Shown: in pieces, positions 1 to 8,222 of the stretch
Layout: each line of letters begins with the position of its first letter
Numbering within the stretch: position 1 is the first letter of the stretch
Source of the DNA: CAYYHA01 sp964471535
GTDB taxonomy: Bacteria; Myxococcota; Myxococcia; SLRQ01
Reading direction: 5' to 3'
Length of the DNA: 23,000 nucleotides
Assembly (NCBI GenBank): GCA_964471535.1
Contig: CAYYHA010000045.1
Span: forward strand, 1 to 23,000
Position numbers and translations under genes: made by a program
The notes under the pieces: generated by a model
Databases searched by the model: none
The model's input: only the letters and a program-made list of their open reading frames with translations
What the model was told of the DNA's origin: nothing

Positions 1-38
1 GGGCGCCCGGGACCGCCTGCCCCAGGAGGACCTTCGTC

Positions 39-638
39 ATGGCAGGCACCGATGGTGCAGCGCCGGTGAGGCGCACCAGCAAGCTGGCGATTTTGGCCTT
101 CGTGCTCTCGCTGCTCCTCTGTCTCCCGCTCGTACCGCTGCTCGGTGCCGTGCTGGGCGTCGTGGCGCTGCTCCGGATCGAGAAGCACCCCGAGCTCGGC
201 GGGCGCGGGCTCGCGATCGCCAGCATCCCGATGGGCGTCGTTTCCCTCTTTCTCGCGGGGATCCTGGCGGCGATCGCCATTCCCAGCTTCCTCCGCTACG
301 TGGCGCTCTCGAAGCAGAGCGAAGCCAAGGACATGCTCAAAGAGCTGCGCACCGCCGAGTTCGAGGAAAAGGAGCGCACCGGGCAGTACCGGCCCCTCGC
401 TGAGCTTGGGCTCCCACTGGAGGAGGGCCGCCGCTACACCCTCTATCTGGGCGACGATGTGGCCGAGGCGACGCGCGCGCCCGCCCTGCCGCTTCCGCCC
501 GATGTGCACACCCATCTCGGGCCCGATGGCTTCGTCGCCTGCGCCGTGGGCAACCCCGACGGCGACGACGACGTCGACGTGTGGTGCATCGACGAGACGG
601 GATCCCTCGAAAACGTGCGACCCGATGTGACGCCCTAG
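39..638 (+). CDS. DUF4190-like membrane protein with pilin-like helix
   Basis: This encodes a 199-residue membrane protein. The start is supported by AGGAGG at 24-29, nine bases before the ATG. Residues 15-45 form a hydrophobic segment, then RIEKHPELGGRGLAIA, then a second hydrophobic segment at about 58-82; this two-helix layout with a Gly-rich turn is typical of DUF4190. The second helix runs into GILAAIAIPSFLRYVALSKQ (residues 74-93), which closely resembles the N-terminal helix of type IV pilins of the deltaproteobacterial PilA type, followed by a pilin-like SEAKDMLKELRTAEFEE and a small acidic C-terminal domain. The prepilin peptidase site (G-FTLIE) is absent, so it is probably not processed or assembled as a pilin; that is inference. 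It converges on dnaE with a 27-bp gap. Its function is unknown. Alternatives are a pseudopilin-like assembly factor or a pilin-derived membrane protein. Confidence 0.85.
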   Translation: MAGTDGAAPVRRTSKLAILAFVLSLLLCLPLVPLLGAVLGVVALLRIEKHPELGGRGLAIASIPMGVVSLFLAGILAAIAIPSFLRYVALSKQSEAKDMLKELRTAEFEEKERTGQYRPLAELGLPLEEGRRYTLYLGDDVAEATRAPALPLPPDVHTHLGPDGFVACAVGNPDGDDDVDVWCIDETGSLENVRPDVTP

Positions 639-665
639 ACCAATGCGCGAGAGCGCCGGTGCTTC

Positions 666-3600
666 TCAACGTACGGCGGTGACCCGCCGGCCGAAGATGC
701 GGTCCACACCGGAGAGCAGATCGTCGCTGGGGGCCACCCCGCTGCCGTTGCCGATGCGCACCAGCGTCTCCCAGCGCCCCTCGTCCACCACGCGCAGATA
801 GGCGCGGCAGGTCCCGGGGTGGGCGCCGAGCAGCGCCCGGAGCTGCTCGGCCCGCTCTGCGGTGAGCGCGTCGGGGGCCACGGTGATGGTGACGGCGCTC
901 GCTTCCTGAGCCCGCACGTCGGCCAGGCGCTCCACCTTCTGGATGTTGAGTCGCATCACCTGCTCCTCGTCGTCCCCCTCCAGGCGGGTCTTCGCGGTGA
1001 GGAGGAGCGGCTCGTCGCTCTTGAGCAGCGCCTCGCACTCGGCATAGACGCTGGAGAAGCAGATGGCCTCCAGGGTGCCCGAGAGGTCCTCCAGGGTGAC
1101 GAAGGCCATCCGCCCGGAGCCGCTGCGCAAGGGGCGCTCGCGGAGCGCGGTGACCACGCCGCCTACCCGCACCTCCTGGAAGTTGCCCAGGTCTCGCACC
1201 TGCTCGAGGGGTGTGGCGAGGCGCTCGAGCTCCGCCACGTAGCGGTCGAGGGGGTGGCCGCTGACGTAGAAGCCGAGCGCCTGCTTCTCATGGGTGAGGA
1301 GCTCGCGCTCGGTCCACGGATCCACCGTCTGTCCGGGCGCCGCGTAGAGCTCGGGCCGCTCCGTCTCATCCCCCGCATCGCCGCGCCCGCCCGAGAGGCC
1401 GCCGAAGAGGTCGCTCTGGCCCATCGCCCGGTCGCGCTGCGCCTTCTGGGCCCGGTCGACGGCGCGGTCGATGGAGGCGACGAGCTGCCACCGGGGGACG
1501 CCGACGAAGTCGAAGCAGCCGGCTTTGATCAGCACCTCGATCGTCTTCTTGGTGACGCGCCGCAGGTCCACCCGCTCGCAGAAGTCGAAGAGCCCACGGA
1601 ACGGACCCGCCTCGCGCGCCTCGAGGATCGCTTCGACGGCGCTCTCGCCCACGCCCTTCACCGCGCCGAGTCCGAAGCGAATGCGCCGCTGCCCTCCTGG
1701 CCGTGCCGGCGGTGCCACGTCGAACTCGCGGACCGACTCGTTGATGTCCGGTGGCAGCACCTCGATGCCCATCTCACGCCGGATCTCACCGATGTGCGCC
1801 ACCACCTTGTCGGTGTTGTCCTTCTCAGAGCTGAGCAGCGCGCACATGAACTCCACCGGGTGGTGGGTCTTCAGCCAGGCGGTTTGATAGGTGATGAGGC
1901 CGTAGGCGGCGCTGTGGGATTTGTTGAAGCCGTAGGCGGCGAACTTCTCCATCAGGTCGAAGATCTCGCCGGCCTTCGCCGGGTCGACGCCTCGGGCCTT
2001 TGCGCCCTCGAGGAAGCGCGCCCGCTCCTTGGCCATCACGTCGGCCTTCTTCTTGCCCATGGCCCGGCGCAGGATGTCCGCGGCGCCCAGGGAGTAGCCG
2101 GCGAGGAGGCGGGCGATCTCCATCACCTGCTCCTGGTAGACGATGACCCCGTAGGTCTCCTCGAGCGTCTTCTCGAGGGCCGGGTGGGGATAGGTGACCT
2201 TCTGCCGGCCGTGCTTTCGTGCGATGTAGTCGTCGACCATGCCCGACTGCAGGGGTCCGGGCCGGTACAGGGCGACCGCGGCGACGATGTCGGAGAAGCG
2301 GTCGGGCTTGAGCTTCTTGAGCAGTTCCTTGAATCCGCTCGATTCGAGCTGGAACACGCCCGTCGTATCGGCGCGGGCGATGAGCCGGTAGACCTCGGGG
2401 TCGTCGAGGGGGATGGCGTGGATGTCCACGCGCTCGCTCGCCGGCCGGTCCCGGTTGACCAGGGAGAGGGCGTGGTCGATGACCGTGAGGGTCTTGAGGC
2501 CCAGGAAGTCGAACTTCACCAGTCCGGCCTCCTCGACCTCGTCCTTGGCGAACTGCGTGACGATCTCACCGTCGTTGCCGCGGTAGAGGGGGACGTACTC
2601 CCACAGCGGCTTGTCGCCGATCACGATCCCCGCGGCGTGCATCCCCGCCTGCCGGTTGAGCCCCTCGAGCTTCAGCGCAATCTCCAGGATCTCGCCGTAG
2701 ATGGGATTCTCCTGGTCCTCCTTCAGCTCCTTCAGGCGGGGCTCCATCTCGATCGCCTGCTCGAGGGTGATGCCCAGGACGTCGGGCACCAGCTTTGCGA
2801 TGCGATCGCCCTCCGCGTAGGGAAGCCCCATCACCCGGACGACGTCGCGGATCACCGAGCGGGCCTTCAGCTGTCCGAAGGTGATGATCTGCCCCACCTG
2901 CTCGGCGCCGTACTTCTGGGTGACGTAGCGGATCACGCGGTCGCGGCGCGTCTGGCAGAAGTCCACGTCGAAGTCGGGCATCGAGACGCGCTCCGGGTTC
3001 AGGAAGCGCTCGAAGAGGAGGCCATGGTGGATGGGGTCCAGGTCGGTGATCCTGAGGGCATAGGCCACCAGCGATCCGGCTCCGCTCCCGCGGCCCGGTC
3101 CCACGGGGACCCCGTTGGCCTTCGCCCAGTTGATGAAGTCCTGGACGATGAGGAAGTAGCCGGAGAAGCCCATCTCCACGATGACGTCCAGCTCGTGCTC
3201 CAGACGTTCGGTGTAGGCCTCCCGGTCCACTGCATAGGCGTCGCCGATCTCCTCGAGGCGCCGCTCGAGGCCGCGCCTCGCCGCCTCCCGGAGCCAGCCG
3301 GGTTGGTCGTAGCCCTCGGGCACCTCGTAGGCGGGCAGGTACACCTTCCCCAACTCCAGCTCCACCTGGCAGGCCTCGGCGATCTCCGCCGCGCGGTAGA
3401 CCGCGTCCGGCACGTCTTCGAAGAGTTCGAGCATCTCCGCTTCGCTGCGCAGGTACTGCGTGTCCCCGAAGGGGCGCATGCGGCGCAGCTCGTCGACCCC
3501 CACCTGGTGCTTGATGGCCATGAGCACCTCGTGGGCGCGGGCGTCGCGGCGGTCGAGGTAGTGGCAGTCGCAGGTGGCCACCAGAGGGATCTTCAGGTCG

Positions 3601-4154
3601 CGCGAGAGTTCCTTCAGGGCATCGTTGACGCGGCCCTGATCCGGATGGGCGTTCTTCTGCAGCTCGAGGTGGTAGTGGCCGGGCGCGAAGATGCGCTTCC
3701 ACCGGGCGGCACTCTCCCGGGCGGCATCCATCTCCCCGGCGCGAACGTGCTGCGCCACCTCGCCTTCGACACAGGCCGAGAGGGCGAAGAGGCCTTCGGC
3801 GTGTGAGGCGAGCAGGGCCGAGTCGACGACCCCGCCACCCTCGAGGTGCGCCTTCGAAAGCAGGTAGGAGAGGTTGCGGTATCCGGTCGTGTCCTTGGCC
3901 AGAAGCACCAGATGGGCCTGGGGCCGCTCGGGGTGGCCGGTGGTGACGGTGACCTCGCTGCCCAGGATGGGCTTGATGCCGGCGGCACGCGCCTTCTTGT
4001 AGAAGGTGACGGCGCCGAAGAGGTTCCCCGTGTCGGTGATGGCCACGCTGTCCATCCCACCCTCGCGCACCCGCTCGAGCAGGGGGTCCAGGCGGATGGC
4101 GCCCTCGAGGAGGGAGAAGAGGGTGTGGACGTGGAGGTGTGCGAAGTCCGCCAT
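666..4154 (-). CDS. dnaE: DNA polymerase III alpha subunit (DnaE)
   Basis: This is the replicative DNA polymerase catalytic subunit, 1162 residues, close to the roughly 1160 of E. coli DnaE. The ATG at 4154 is preferred over an upstream TTG (4175) because TAGGGG lies 7 bases before it and the protein then begins MADFAHLHVHT, the usual PHP-domain opening. Domains in order are: PHP (about 1-270), C-family polymerase core with GPGRGSGAGSL (352-362) and PDFDVDF (393-399, catalytic Asp396 and Asp398), a third catalytic Asp in VKFDFLGLKTLT, a helix-hairpin-helix region (GLGAVKGVGESA), a likely beta-clamp binding motif (QSDLFGG), and an OB fold near the C-terminus. In the PHP domain the second metal motif, TDHGN in proofreading DnaE proteins, reads TDTGN here (Thr42). 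It is the last gene of a minus-strand run, 153 bp downstream of the kinase-like gene. Confidence 0.98.
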   Translation of the reverse strand: MADFAHLHVHTLFSLLEGAIRLDPLLERVREGGMDSVAITDTGNLFGAVTFYKKARAAGIKPILGSEVTVTTGHPERPQAHLVLLAKDTTGYRNLSYLLSKAHLEGGGVVDSALLASHAEGLFALSACVEGEVAQHVRAGEMDAARESAARWKRIFAPGHYHLELQKNAHPDQGRVNDALKELSRDLKIPLVATCDCHYLDRRDARAHEVLMAIKHQVGVDELRRMRPFGDTQYLRSEAEMLELFEDVPDAVYRAAEIAEACQVELELGKVYLPAYEVPEGYDQPGWLREAARRGLERRLEEIGDAYAVDREAYTERLEHELDVIVEMGFSGYFLIVQDFINWAKANGVPVGPGRGSGAGSLVAYALRITDLDPIHHGLLFERFLNPERVSMPDFDVDFCQTRRDRVIRYVTQKYGAEQVGQIITFGQLKARSVIRDVVRVMGLPYAEGDRIAKLVPDVLGITLEQAIEMEPRLKELKEDQENPIYGEILEIALKLEGLNRQAGMHAAGIVIGDKPLWEYVPLYRGNDGEIVTQFAKDEVEEAGLVKFDFLGLKTLTVIDHALSLVNRDRPASERVDIHAIPLDDPEVYRLIARADTTGVFQLESSGFKELLKKLKPDRFSDIVAAVALYRPGPLQSGMVDDYIARKHGRQKVTYPHPALEKTLEETYGVIVYQEQVMEIARLLAGYSLGAADILRRAMGKKKADVMAKERARFLEGAKARGVDPAKAGEIFDLMEKFAAYGFNKSHSAAYGLITYQTAWLKTHHPVEFMCALLSSEKDNTDKVVAHIGEIRREMGIEVLPPDINESVREFDVAPPARPGGQRRIRFGLGAVKGVGESAVEAILEAREAGPFRGLFDFCERVDLRRVTKKTIEVLIKAGCFDFVGVPRWQLVASIDRAVDRAQKAQRDRAMGQSDLFGGLSGGRGDAGDETERPELYAAPGQTVDPWTERELLTHEKQALGFYVSGHPLDRYVAELERLATPLEQVRDLGNFQEVRVGGVVTALRERPLRSGSGRMAFVTLEDLSGTLEAICFSSVYAECEALLKSDEPLLLTAKTRLEGDDEEQVMRLNIQKVERLADVRAQEASAVTITVAPDALTAERAEQLRALLGAHPGTCRAYLRVVDEGRWETLVRIGNGSGVAPSDDLLSGVDRIFGRRVTAVR

Positions 4155-4307
4155 GCCGAGGCCCCTACCTATCAAGGAGCGGCCGCGAGCTGTAGCACCG
4201 ATCGGTCCCCTCGGCGTCGTCTCGCTGCGGCCCCAGGGGATGGCGAGCCGCCGGGGCGCTCTCCTCTCGCTGGCGGCCCGCGGGCGTCCGCGCGTGCAGA
4301 TGCGCGC

Positions 4308-5093
4308 CTAGCCAGGTTGGGGAAGCCGTAGGGTGAAGCGGTTCCTTCCATCGACGACCTCGAGACGGGTCTGGCCCCCGTGTGCGGCCACCACCGCCCC
4401 GCAAAAGGGCCCCACGAGCCCCTGCTCCACCTCCCGCGCGGGCAGGCGGCCCTCACCGAGGGGGGCCCGGGGATCGAGGAAGCTCGCGCGGGCTGCCGGG
4501 GAGAGGGGGGGCCCGGAATCTATCACCGTCAGCTCCGCCCAGCCGGGCGGGCGGTGGAAGCGAAGCTCCACCGGCCCCGGGGCCGCCGTGTGCGCCAGCC
4601 GCGTGAGGACGAGGTCCCGCAGTGCCCGCTCGAGGAGCGCCGGGTCCGCCCAGATCCGCGCCGGTTCGGGGGCCTCGAGGCGGATGCGGCCCGCCGCCGG
4701 GCCGGGGGCCTCCTCCAGACGCCGGACGAGCGCCCGAAGCCAGGTGTCCATCGAGATAGGCTGCAGCGAGGGGGTCAGCGTGCCGGAGAGATACCGGACG
4801 AGATAGACGAGGTGGTCGATGCCGTGCTCCATCCGATCGGCCACCTCGCGCAGATCGCCCAGTGCGGCCCGCTCAGCCTCGTCCCGCGGCGCGAGGCCCT
4901 CGAGGTAGTCCACGTTGGTGCGCAGCACCGCAAGGCCGTTGCGCAGGTCGTGCGCCACGTGCCGGCACAGACGATCGAGTCCCGCCGTCGAGAGACCGGC
5001 CGCCCGCTGGCCGGCGCCTCCACCTTCGAAGGGGCCGTCGTTTTCGGCGGGTGCCTTCCGCCTTCGTTCCGTTCCGGTGCGGGGGTGTCCCAT
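4308..5093 (-). CDS. Soluble histidine-kinase-like protein, degenerate ATP site
   Basis: This is a 261-residue protein with no membrane segment or sensor domain. GAGGAGG (5102-5108) lies 8 bases before the chosen ATG. After a low-complexity N-terminus comes a clear DHp H-box, HVAHDLRNGLAVLRTN (45-60), with His48 as the expected phospho-acceptor, and a second helix around residues 75-105. The C-terminal part keeps the outline of a HATPase_c domain (LLERALRDLVLTRLAHT, 153-169; VIDSGPP, 190-196; a late VAAHGG and RFTLRLP). However, both N-box asparagines are replaced (Asp160, Thr164) and the G1 motif is DSGPP instead of DxGxG. ATP binding is therefore doubtful. It may be a catalytically impaired kinase or act as a phosphotransferase, as in ChpT or Spo0B, which pair a DHp domain with a degenerate kinase domain; this is inference. 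No response regulator is adjacent. Confidence 0.8.
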   Translation of the reverse strand: MGHPRTGTERRRKAPAENDGPFEGGGAGQRAAGLSTAGLDRLCRHVAHDLRNGLAVLRTNVDYLEGLAPRDEAERAALGDLREVADRMEHGIDHLVYLVRYLSGTLTPSLQPISMDTWLRALVRRLEEAPGPAAGRIRLEAPEPARIWADPALLERALRDLVLTRLAHTAAPGPVELRFHRPPGWAELTVIDSGPPLSPAARASFLDPRAPLGEGRLPAREVEQGLVGPFCGAVVAAHGGQTRLEVVDGRNRFTLRLPQPG

Positions 5094-5269
5094 CCTCTCC
5101 ACCTCCTCGGGCGATGCTGGGGCGGCGCTGCCCTGGTCCGGTGACTCGACAGCGGTCCGTCCCCACCTGTTCGCGGGCCCGGTTGCCGAACACCAGGCGG
5201 CGGCTCCGCGGACCACCGCGCCCCTGAAGGGTGCGACGCGGCGGCCGCCTGGCAAGCCGGGGAAATCCC

Positions 5270-6316
5270 TCAGGGGCCGGCGGGCGGCCGCCCGGAGGCG
5301 AGCCCGTCGCGGATCGAATCGACCAGGCCCATCTCCACCCCCTTTCGCGCCACCTTCAGCGCGTTTCGGATGGCCCGGGCGGAGCTGCGGCCGTGGGCTT
5401 TGATGCAGAGCTGGTCGAAGCCCAGGATGGGGGCACCCCCGTACTGCTCCCAATCGGTCACGCGGCGAAGACGCTTGACTGCCGGCGCGAGGAGCAGCAA
5501 GCCCGCCTTGTAGGTCCACCGCGCCTCCATGGCGTAGCGGCCGAGCCGCACCACCGTCTCCGCGACCCCTTCGAGCATCTTCAGGACGATGTTGCCCGTG
5601 TGACCGTCGGTGACCACCACGTCCGCGGTCCCTTTGGGGATGTCGACGCCCTCGATGTTGCCGATGAAGTGCATCCCCTCGAGCCGCGCGAGCCGCTGGT
5701 GTGCCGCGGCGATGGCCGGAGTGCCCTTCCCCGGCTCCGTCCCGTTGGCGAGGAGCGCGACCCGAGGGGACGCACTTCGTGAGATGCAGGCCGAGTAGGC
5801 AGAGCCCATGATGGCGAAGCCGACGAGATCCTCGGGGGTGACCTCGACGGTCAGCCCCGCGTCGAGGATGAGGCTGAAGGGGTCGGCCTTGGGGCCGCGG
5901 CGGCGCTCGGTGGGGAAGACGGCGCCCAGGGCGCAGCGGTTCACTCCAGGCAGCCGCTCGAAGGTGCGGGCCGCAGCGAGGATCACCGCCCCCGTGTGCC
6001 CGGCCCCCACCAGCGCGTCCGCCTCGCCCCGGGCCACAGCGCGGGCGGCGAGGGAGATGGAGGCCTCGGGCATCTCGTCCAGCGCCTTCCGCGGATCCGC
6101 GTCCATGGGGACGAAGTGGGGCGTGTGCACCACCTCGAGTCGGCGTGGATCGTGCTCCACCGCATCGAGGGCCCGACCGATGGCCTCGCGGTCCCCGAAG
6201 AGACGGACGAGCGGCGCGTCGGCCTCCTGCGAGAGCAGAGCGGCCCCGCCCACCGTGGCCTCGGGGCCGTGATCGCTTCCCATGGCGTCCAGTGCGAGCG
6301 TGGTCACGATCCCCAT
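5270..6316 (-). CDS. plsX: Phosphate acyltransferase PlsX
   Basis: PlsX converts acyl-ACP and phosphate to acyl-phosphate, the acyl donor for PlsY in phospholipid synthesis; the family is peripheral on the inner membrane. The 348-residue product has the family hallmarks: LALDAMGSDHGPEATV at the N-terminus, EASISLAARAV, GAGHTGAVILAA (the usual motif is SAGNTGA, so His replaces Asn), FSLILDAGLTVEV, VALLANGTEPGKGT, FIGNIEGVDIPKG, VVVTDGHTGNIVLK and YGGAPILG near the C-terminus. The length is normal. ATG 6316 is preferred to GTG 6355 because the GTG lies inside a hairpin and would add residues not seen in the family. No Shine-Dalgarno is visible before ATG 6316. The common partners rpmF, fabH and plsY are not next to it; the neighbours are the kinase-like gene (176 bp downstream) and the VWA gene upstream. 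Confidence 0.95.
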   Translation of the reverse strand: MGIVTTLALDAMGSDHGPEATVGGAALLSQEADAPLVRLFGDREAIGRALDAVEHDPRRLEVVHTPHFVPMDADPRKALDEMPEASISLAARAVARGEADALVGAGHTGAVILAAARTFERLPGVNRCALGAVFPTERRRGPKADPFSLILDAGLTVEVTPEDLVGFAIMGSAYSACISRSASPRVALLANGTEPGKGTPAIAAAHQRLARLEGMHFIGNIEGVDIPKGTADVVVTDGHTGNIVLKMLEGVAETVVRLGRYAMEARWTYKAGLLLLAPAVKRLRRVTDWEQYGGAPILGFDQLCIKAHGRSSARAIRNALKVARKGVEMGLVDSIRDGLASGRPPAGP

Positions 6317-6324
6317 TGAAGCGC

Positions 6325-6359
6325 AAAAGCGCCGTGGCCGCTCGCCTGCAGCCACGGCG
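6325..6359 (-). terminator. Rho-independent terminator of the VWA gene
   Basis: The inverted repeat CGCCGTGGC (6330-6338) / GCCACGGCG (6351-6359) is a perfect 9-bp stem with a 12-base loop. On the minus strand it is followed directly by C and TTTT (complement of AAAA at 6325-6328). It lies 30 bases past the VWA stop codon and only 8 bases before the plsX ATG, so it may also act as a leader hairpin for plsX. Confidence 0.65.
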
Positions 6360-6388
6360 TCGCCCCCCCGAGATCCAGGATGCAGGCG

Positions 6389-8011
6389 CTAGCGCCAGGC
6401 GTACCGCGCGCCTGTCTGCACCTGCTGCAGCAGCCGGCAGAACTCCTTCTTCCTCCGATCGCTCCCTGCGCTGCCGCAGGCCAGCTCCTGGATGAGCGCG
6501 GGGCTCCAGGCTGCGGCGAAGGCGCTGCCCCGCAGGTGCTCGGCGGCACCAGCCACCGCGGCGGCGAAGGCGAAGTCGCGGGGTGCCGCCTCGAGCGAGG
6601 GGTGCACGTCGGCGGCGCCGAGCCGGTAGACCGTCTCCTTCGCCTTCTCCCCGCGGGGGGCCTTTGCGCGCACCCGCACCGTCACCGCATCCGGGTCGAG
6701 GCCGTCCCCGACGGGGACCACCTCGTAGAGAGCGGTCACGCTGTGCCCGCTGCCGATCTCACCGGCGTCGACGCGGTCGTTGCGGAAGTCACGATCGGCG
6801 ATGTCCCGGTTCTCGTAGCCGATCAGCCGATAGGCACGCACTCGCCTCGGGTCGAACTTCACCTGCACCTTCACGTCCTTCGCTACCACCTCGAGGGTCC
6901 CGGCGACCTTCTCCACGAAGATGCGCTCGGCCTCGTCCACCGAGTCGACGTAGTAGTAGTTGCCGTTGCCCCGGTCGGCGAGCTGCTCCATGGTCTCGTC
7001 CTGGTAGTTGCCCTGACCGAATCCGACCGTGGTGAGGGTGACGCCCTCCTCGATCTGGGGCCGGTTCATCTTGAGCATGGTCTCCGAGTCGACCGGCCCC
7101 ACGTTCGCATCGCCATCGGAGAGGACGATGATCCGAGCGACGGAGCCCGGGCCGAGGTTTCGGGCCGCCAGTTCGTAGGCGAGCTGCAGGCCCGAGGCCA
7201 TCGCCGTGCTCCCCCCGGCGCCCAGCGAGTCGATGGCTCGGTGGATCCGCCAGGCACGGCTCACGTCGGTGGGCTCGAGTACCACGCCGGTGGAGCCGGC
7301 GTAGGTGACCAGCGCCACGGTATCGCCCTCCCGAAGGGAGCCCACCAGCCGGTGCAGCGCTTCCTTGGCGAGGGGGAGCTTGTCCGGATCCGACATGGAG
7401 CCGGAAACGTCGACCAGGAAGACGAGGTGAGCCCGCTTTCGCACCTGCGGCGGGACCTCGCGGGCCTTCAGACCGACGCGCAGGAGGAAGCGGGACCGGT
7501 CGAAGGGCGAGGGCGCAGCATCGAGGTGCACCGCGAAGAGCGCGCCATCCTCTGGCGGTGCATAGTCGTAGTCGAAGTAGTTGAGGAACTCCTCCACCCG
7601 CACGGAGCGGGGATCGGGCAGGCGCCCGCGGCGCAGGTCGCCGCGAAAGTGGGTGTAGCTCGCCGTATCCACGTCCACTGCGAAGGTGGAGAGGGCATCG
7701 GCTCGCGCGTCGGTGAAGCCGTTGATACCGTAGTCGGCGTAGCTGCTCGCCCGCTCTGGATCCGCGTCCGCAGGCAGCAGCGCGTCCGCGGCGCTCGCCT
7801 CGGGAAGCGCTTCCATCTCCTGCGGCAGCGGCGCGGGCGAGGGCGTGACGACGTTGGAGCGCTCCACGGTGCCGCCGAGCGCGTCGGCGCTCGCCCCGAA
7901 GAGCGGCTGCATCTTCTCGCTCGCCATGCACGCGCCGACGAGCAGCACGAGCAGCGAGACGGTGGTCCAAAGCAGGGCTTGGAGCGTGCGGGCCTTCGTT
8001 TTCTTCGCCAT
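6389..8011 (-). CDS. YfbK-type von Willebrand A domain lipoprotein
   Basis: This is a 540-residue predicted lipoprotein of the YfbK-like family. AAGGAGG (8018-8024) lies 6 bases before the ATG. The N-terminus has a basic stretch (MAKKTKAR), a hydrophobic core and a lipobox VGAC with Cys28. A linker leads to the VWF-A N-terminal region (about 88-155: YADYGINGFTDAR, TFAVDVDTASYTHFRGDL, EEFLNYFDYDY). The VWA domain follows (about 160-350), with an intact MIDAS metal site: DVSGSMS (201-207), Thr269 in GGSTAM and Asp299 in LSDGDAN. A C-terminal DUF3520-like region follows (KDVKVQVKFDPRRVRAYRLIGYENR). VWA domains bind partner proteins through a metal ion; the role of this family in the envelope is not well defined. 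It is divergent from the zinc-ribbon gene at 8223 and ends in a hairpin terminator. Confidence 0.93.
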   Translation of the reverse strand: MAKKTKARTLQALLWTTVSLLVLLVGACMASEKMQPLFGASADALGGTVERSNVVTPSPAPLPQEMEALPEASAADALLPADADPERASSYADYGINGFTDARADALSTFAVDVDTASYTHFRGDLRRGRLPDPRSVRVEEFLNYFDYDYAPPEDGALFAVHLDAAPSPFDRSRFLLRVGLKAREVPPQVRKRAHLVFLVDVSGSMSDPDKLPLAKEALHRLVGSLREGDTVALVTYAGSTGVVLEPTDVSRAWRIHRAIDSLGAGGSTAMASGLQLAYELAARNLGPGSVARIIVLSDGDANVGPVDSETMLKMNRPQIEEGVTLTTVGFGQGNYQDETMEQLADRGNGNYYYVDSVDEAERIFVEKVAGTLEVVAKDVKVQVKFDPRRVRAYRLIGYENRDIADRDFRNDRVDAGEIGSGHSVTALYEVVPVGDGLDPDAVTVRVRAKAPRGEKAKETVYRLGAADVHPSLEAAPRDFAFAAAVAGAAEHLRGSAFAAAWSPALIQELACGSAGSDRRKKEFCRLLQQVQTGARYAWR

Positions 8012-8069
8012 GGGGAACCTCCTTCTGCGGGGAGAGCGCACGAGGGGCGAAGAAGGTTCACACCGGCCC

Positions 8070-8098
8070 AAAAAAGTTCCGGGCAGGCCCCTTCCCGG
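8070..8098 (-). promoter_or_regulatory. Leader hairpin with U-tract upstream of VWA gene
   Basis: On the minus strand CCGGG (complement of 8094-8098) pairs with CCCGG (8079-8083) across a 10-base loop, and a run of six T (complement of AAAAAA 8070-8075) follows within three bases. It lies in the leader of the VWA gene, with no minus-strand gene upstream to terminate. The same stretch contains GGAACTT, the -35 shape of ECF sigma promoters, but no convincing -10 follows. It could be an attenuator or part of a promoter. Confidence 0.25.
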
Positions 8099-8158
8099 GC
8101 CCTGCTCGGCCCCCGGTTGCACCCTCCGCGGCCGGTACGCACCCGCCACGGCCGCCTT

Positions 8159-8187
8159 TTGAAGGGGCCGCGCGGCTCGGGTACGAT
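8159..8187 (+). promoter_or_regulatory. Sigma70-like promoter for first zinc-ribbon gene
   Basis: TTGAAG (8159-8164) and TACGAT (8182-8187) are separated by exactly 17 bases. Each matches 4 of 6 consensus positions in an otherwise very GC-rich stretch. Transcription would begin near 8194, giving a leader of about 30 bases before the ATG at 8223. Confidence 0.55.
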
Positions 8188-8222
8188 CCGGCTGTCCATT
8201 GTCCTGCTCGGGGGACCCTGCG

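Noticed and set aside
819..3806. Very long plus-strand open frame opposite dnaE
   Set aside because: It is antisense to an unambiguous dnaE and arises from GC-rich codon bias; its translation is His/Val/Leu/Asp-rich low-complexity with no family features.
5094..6326. Upstream extension of the kinase-like reading frame
   Set aside because: The frame stays open through plsX on the same strand but reads as Arg/Gly/Pro-rich shadow sequence; the ATG at 5093 has a strong ribosome site.
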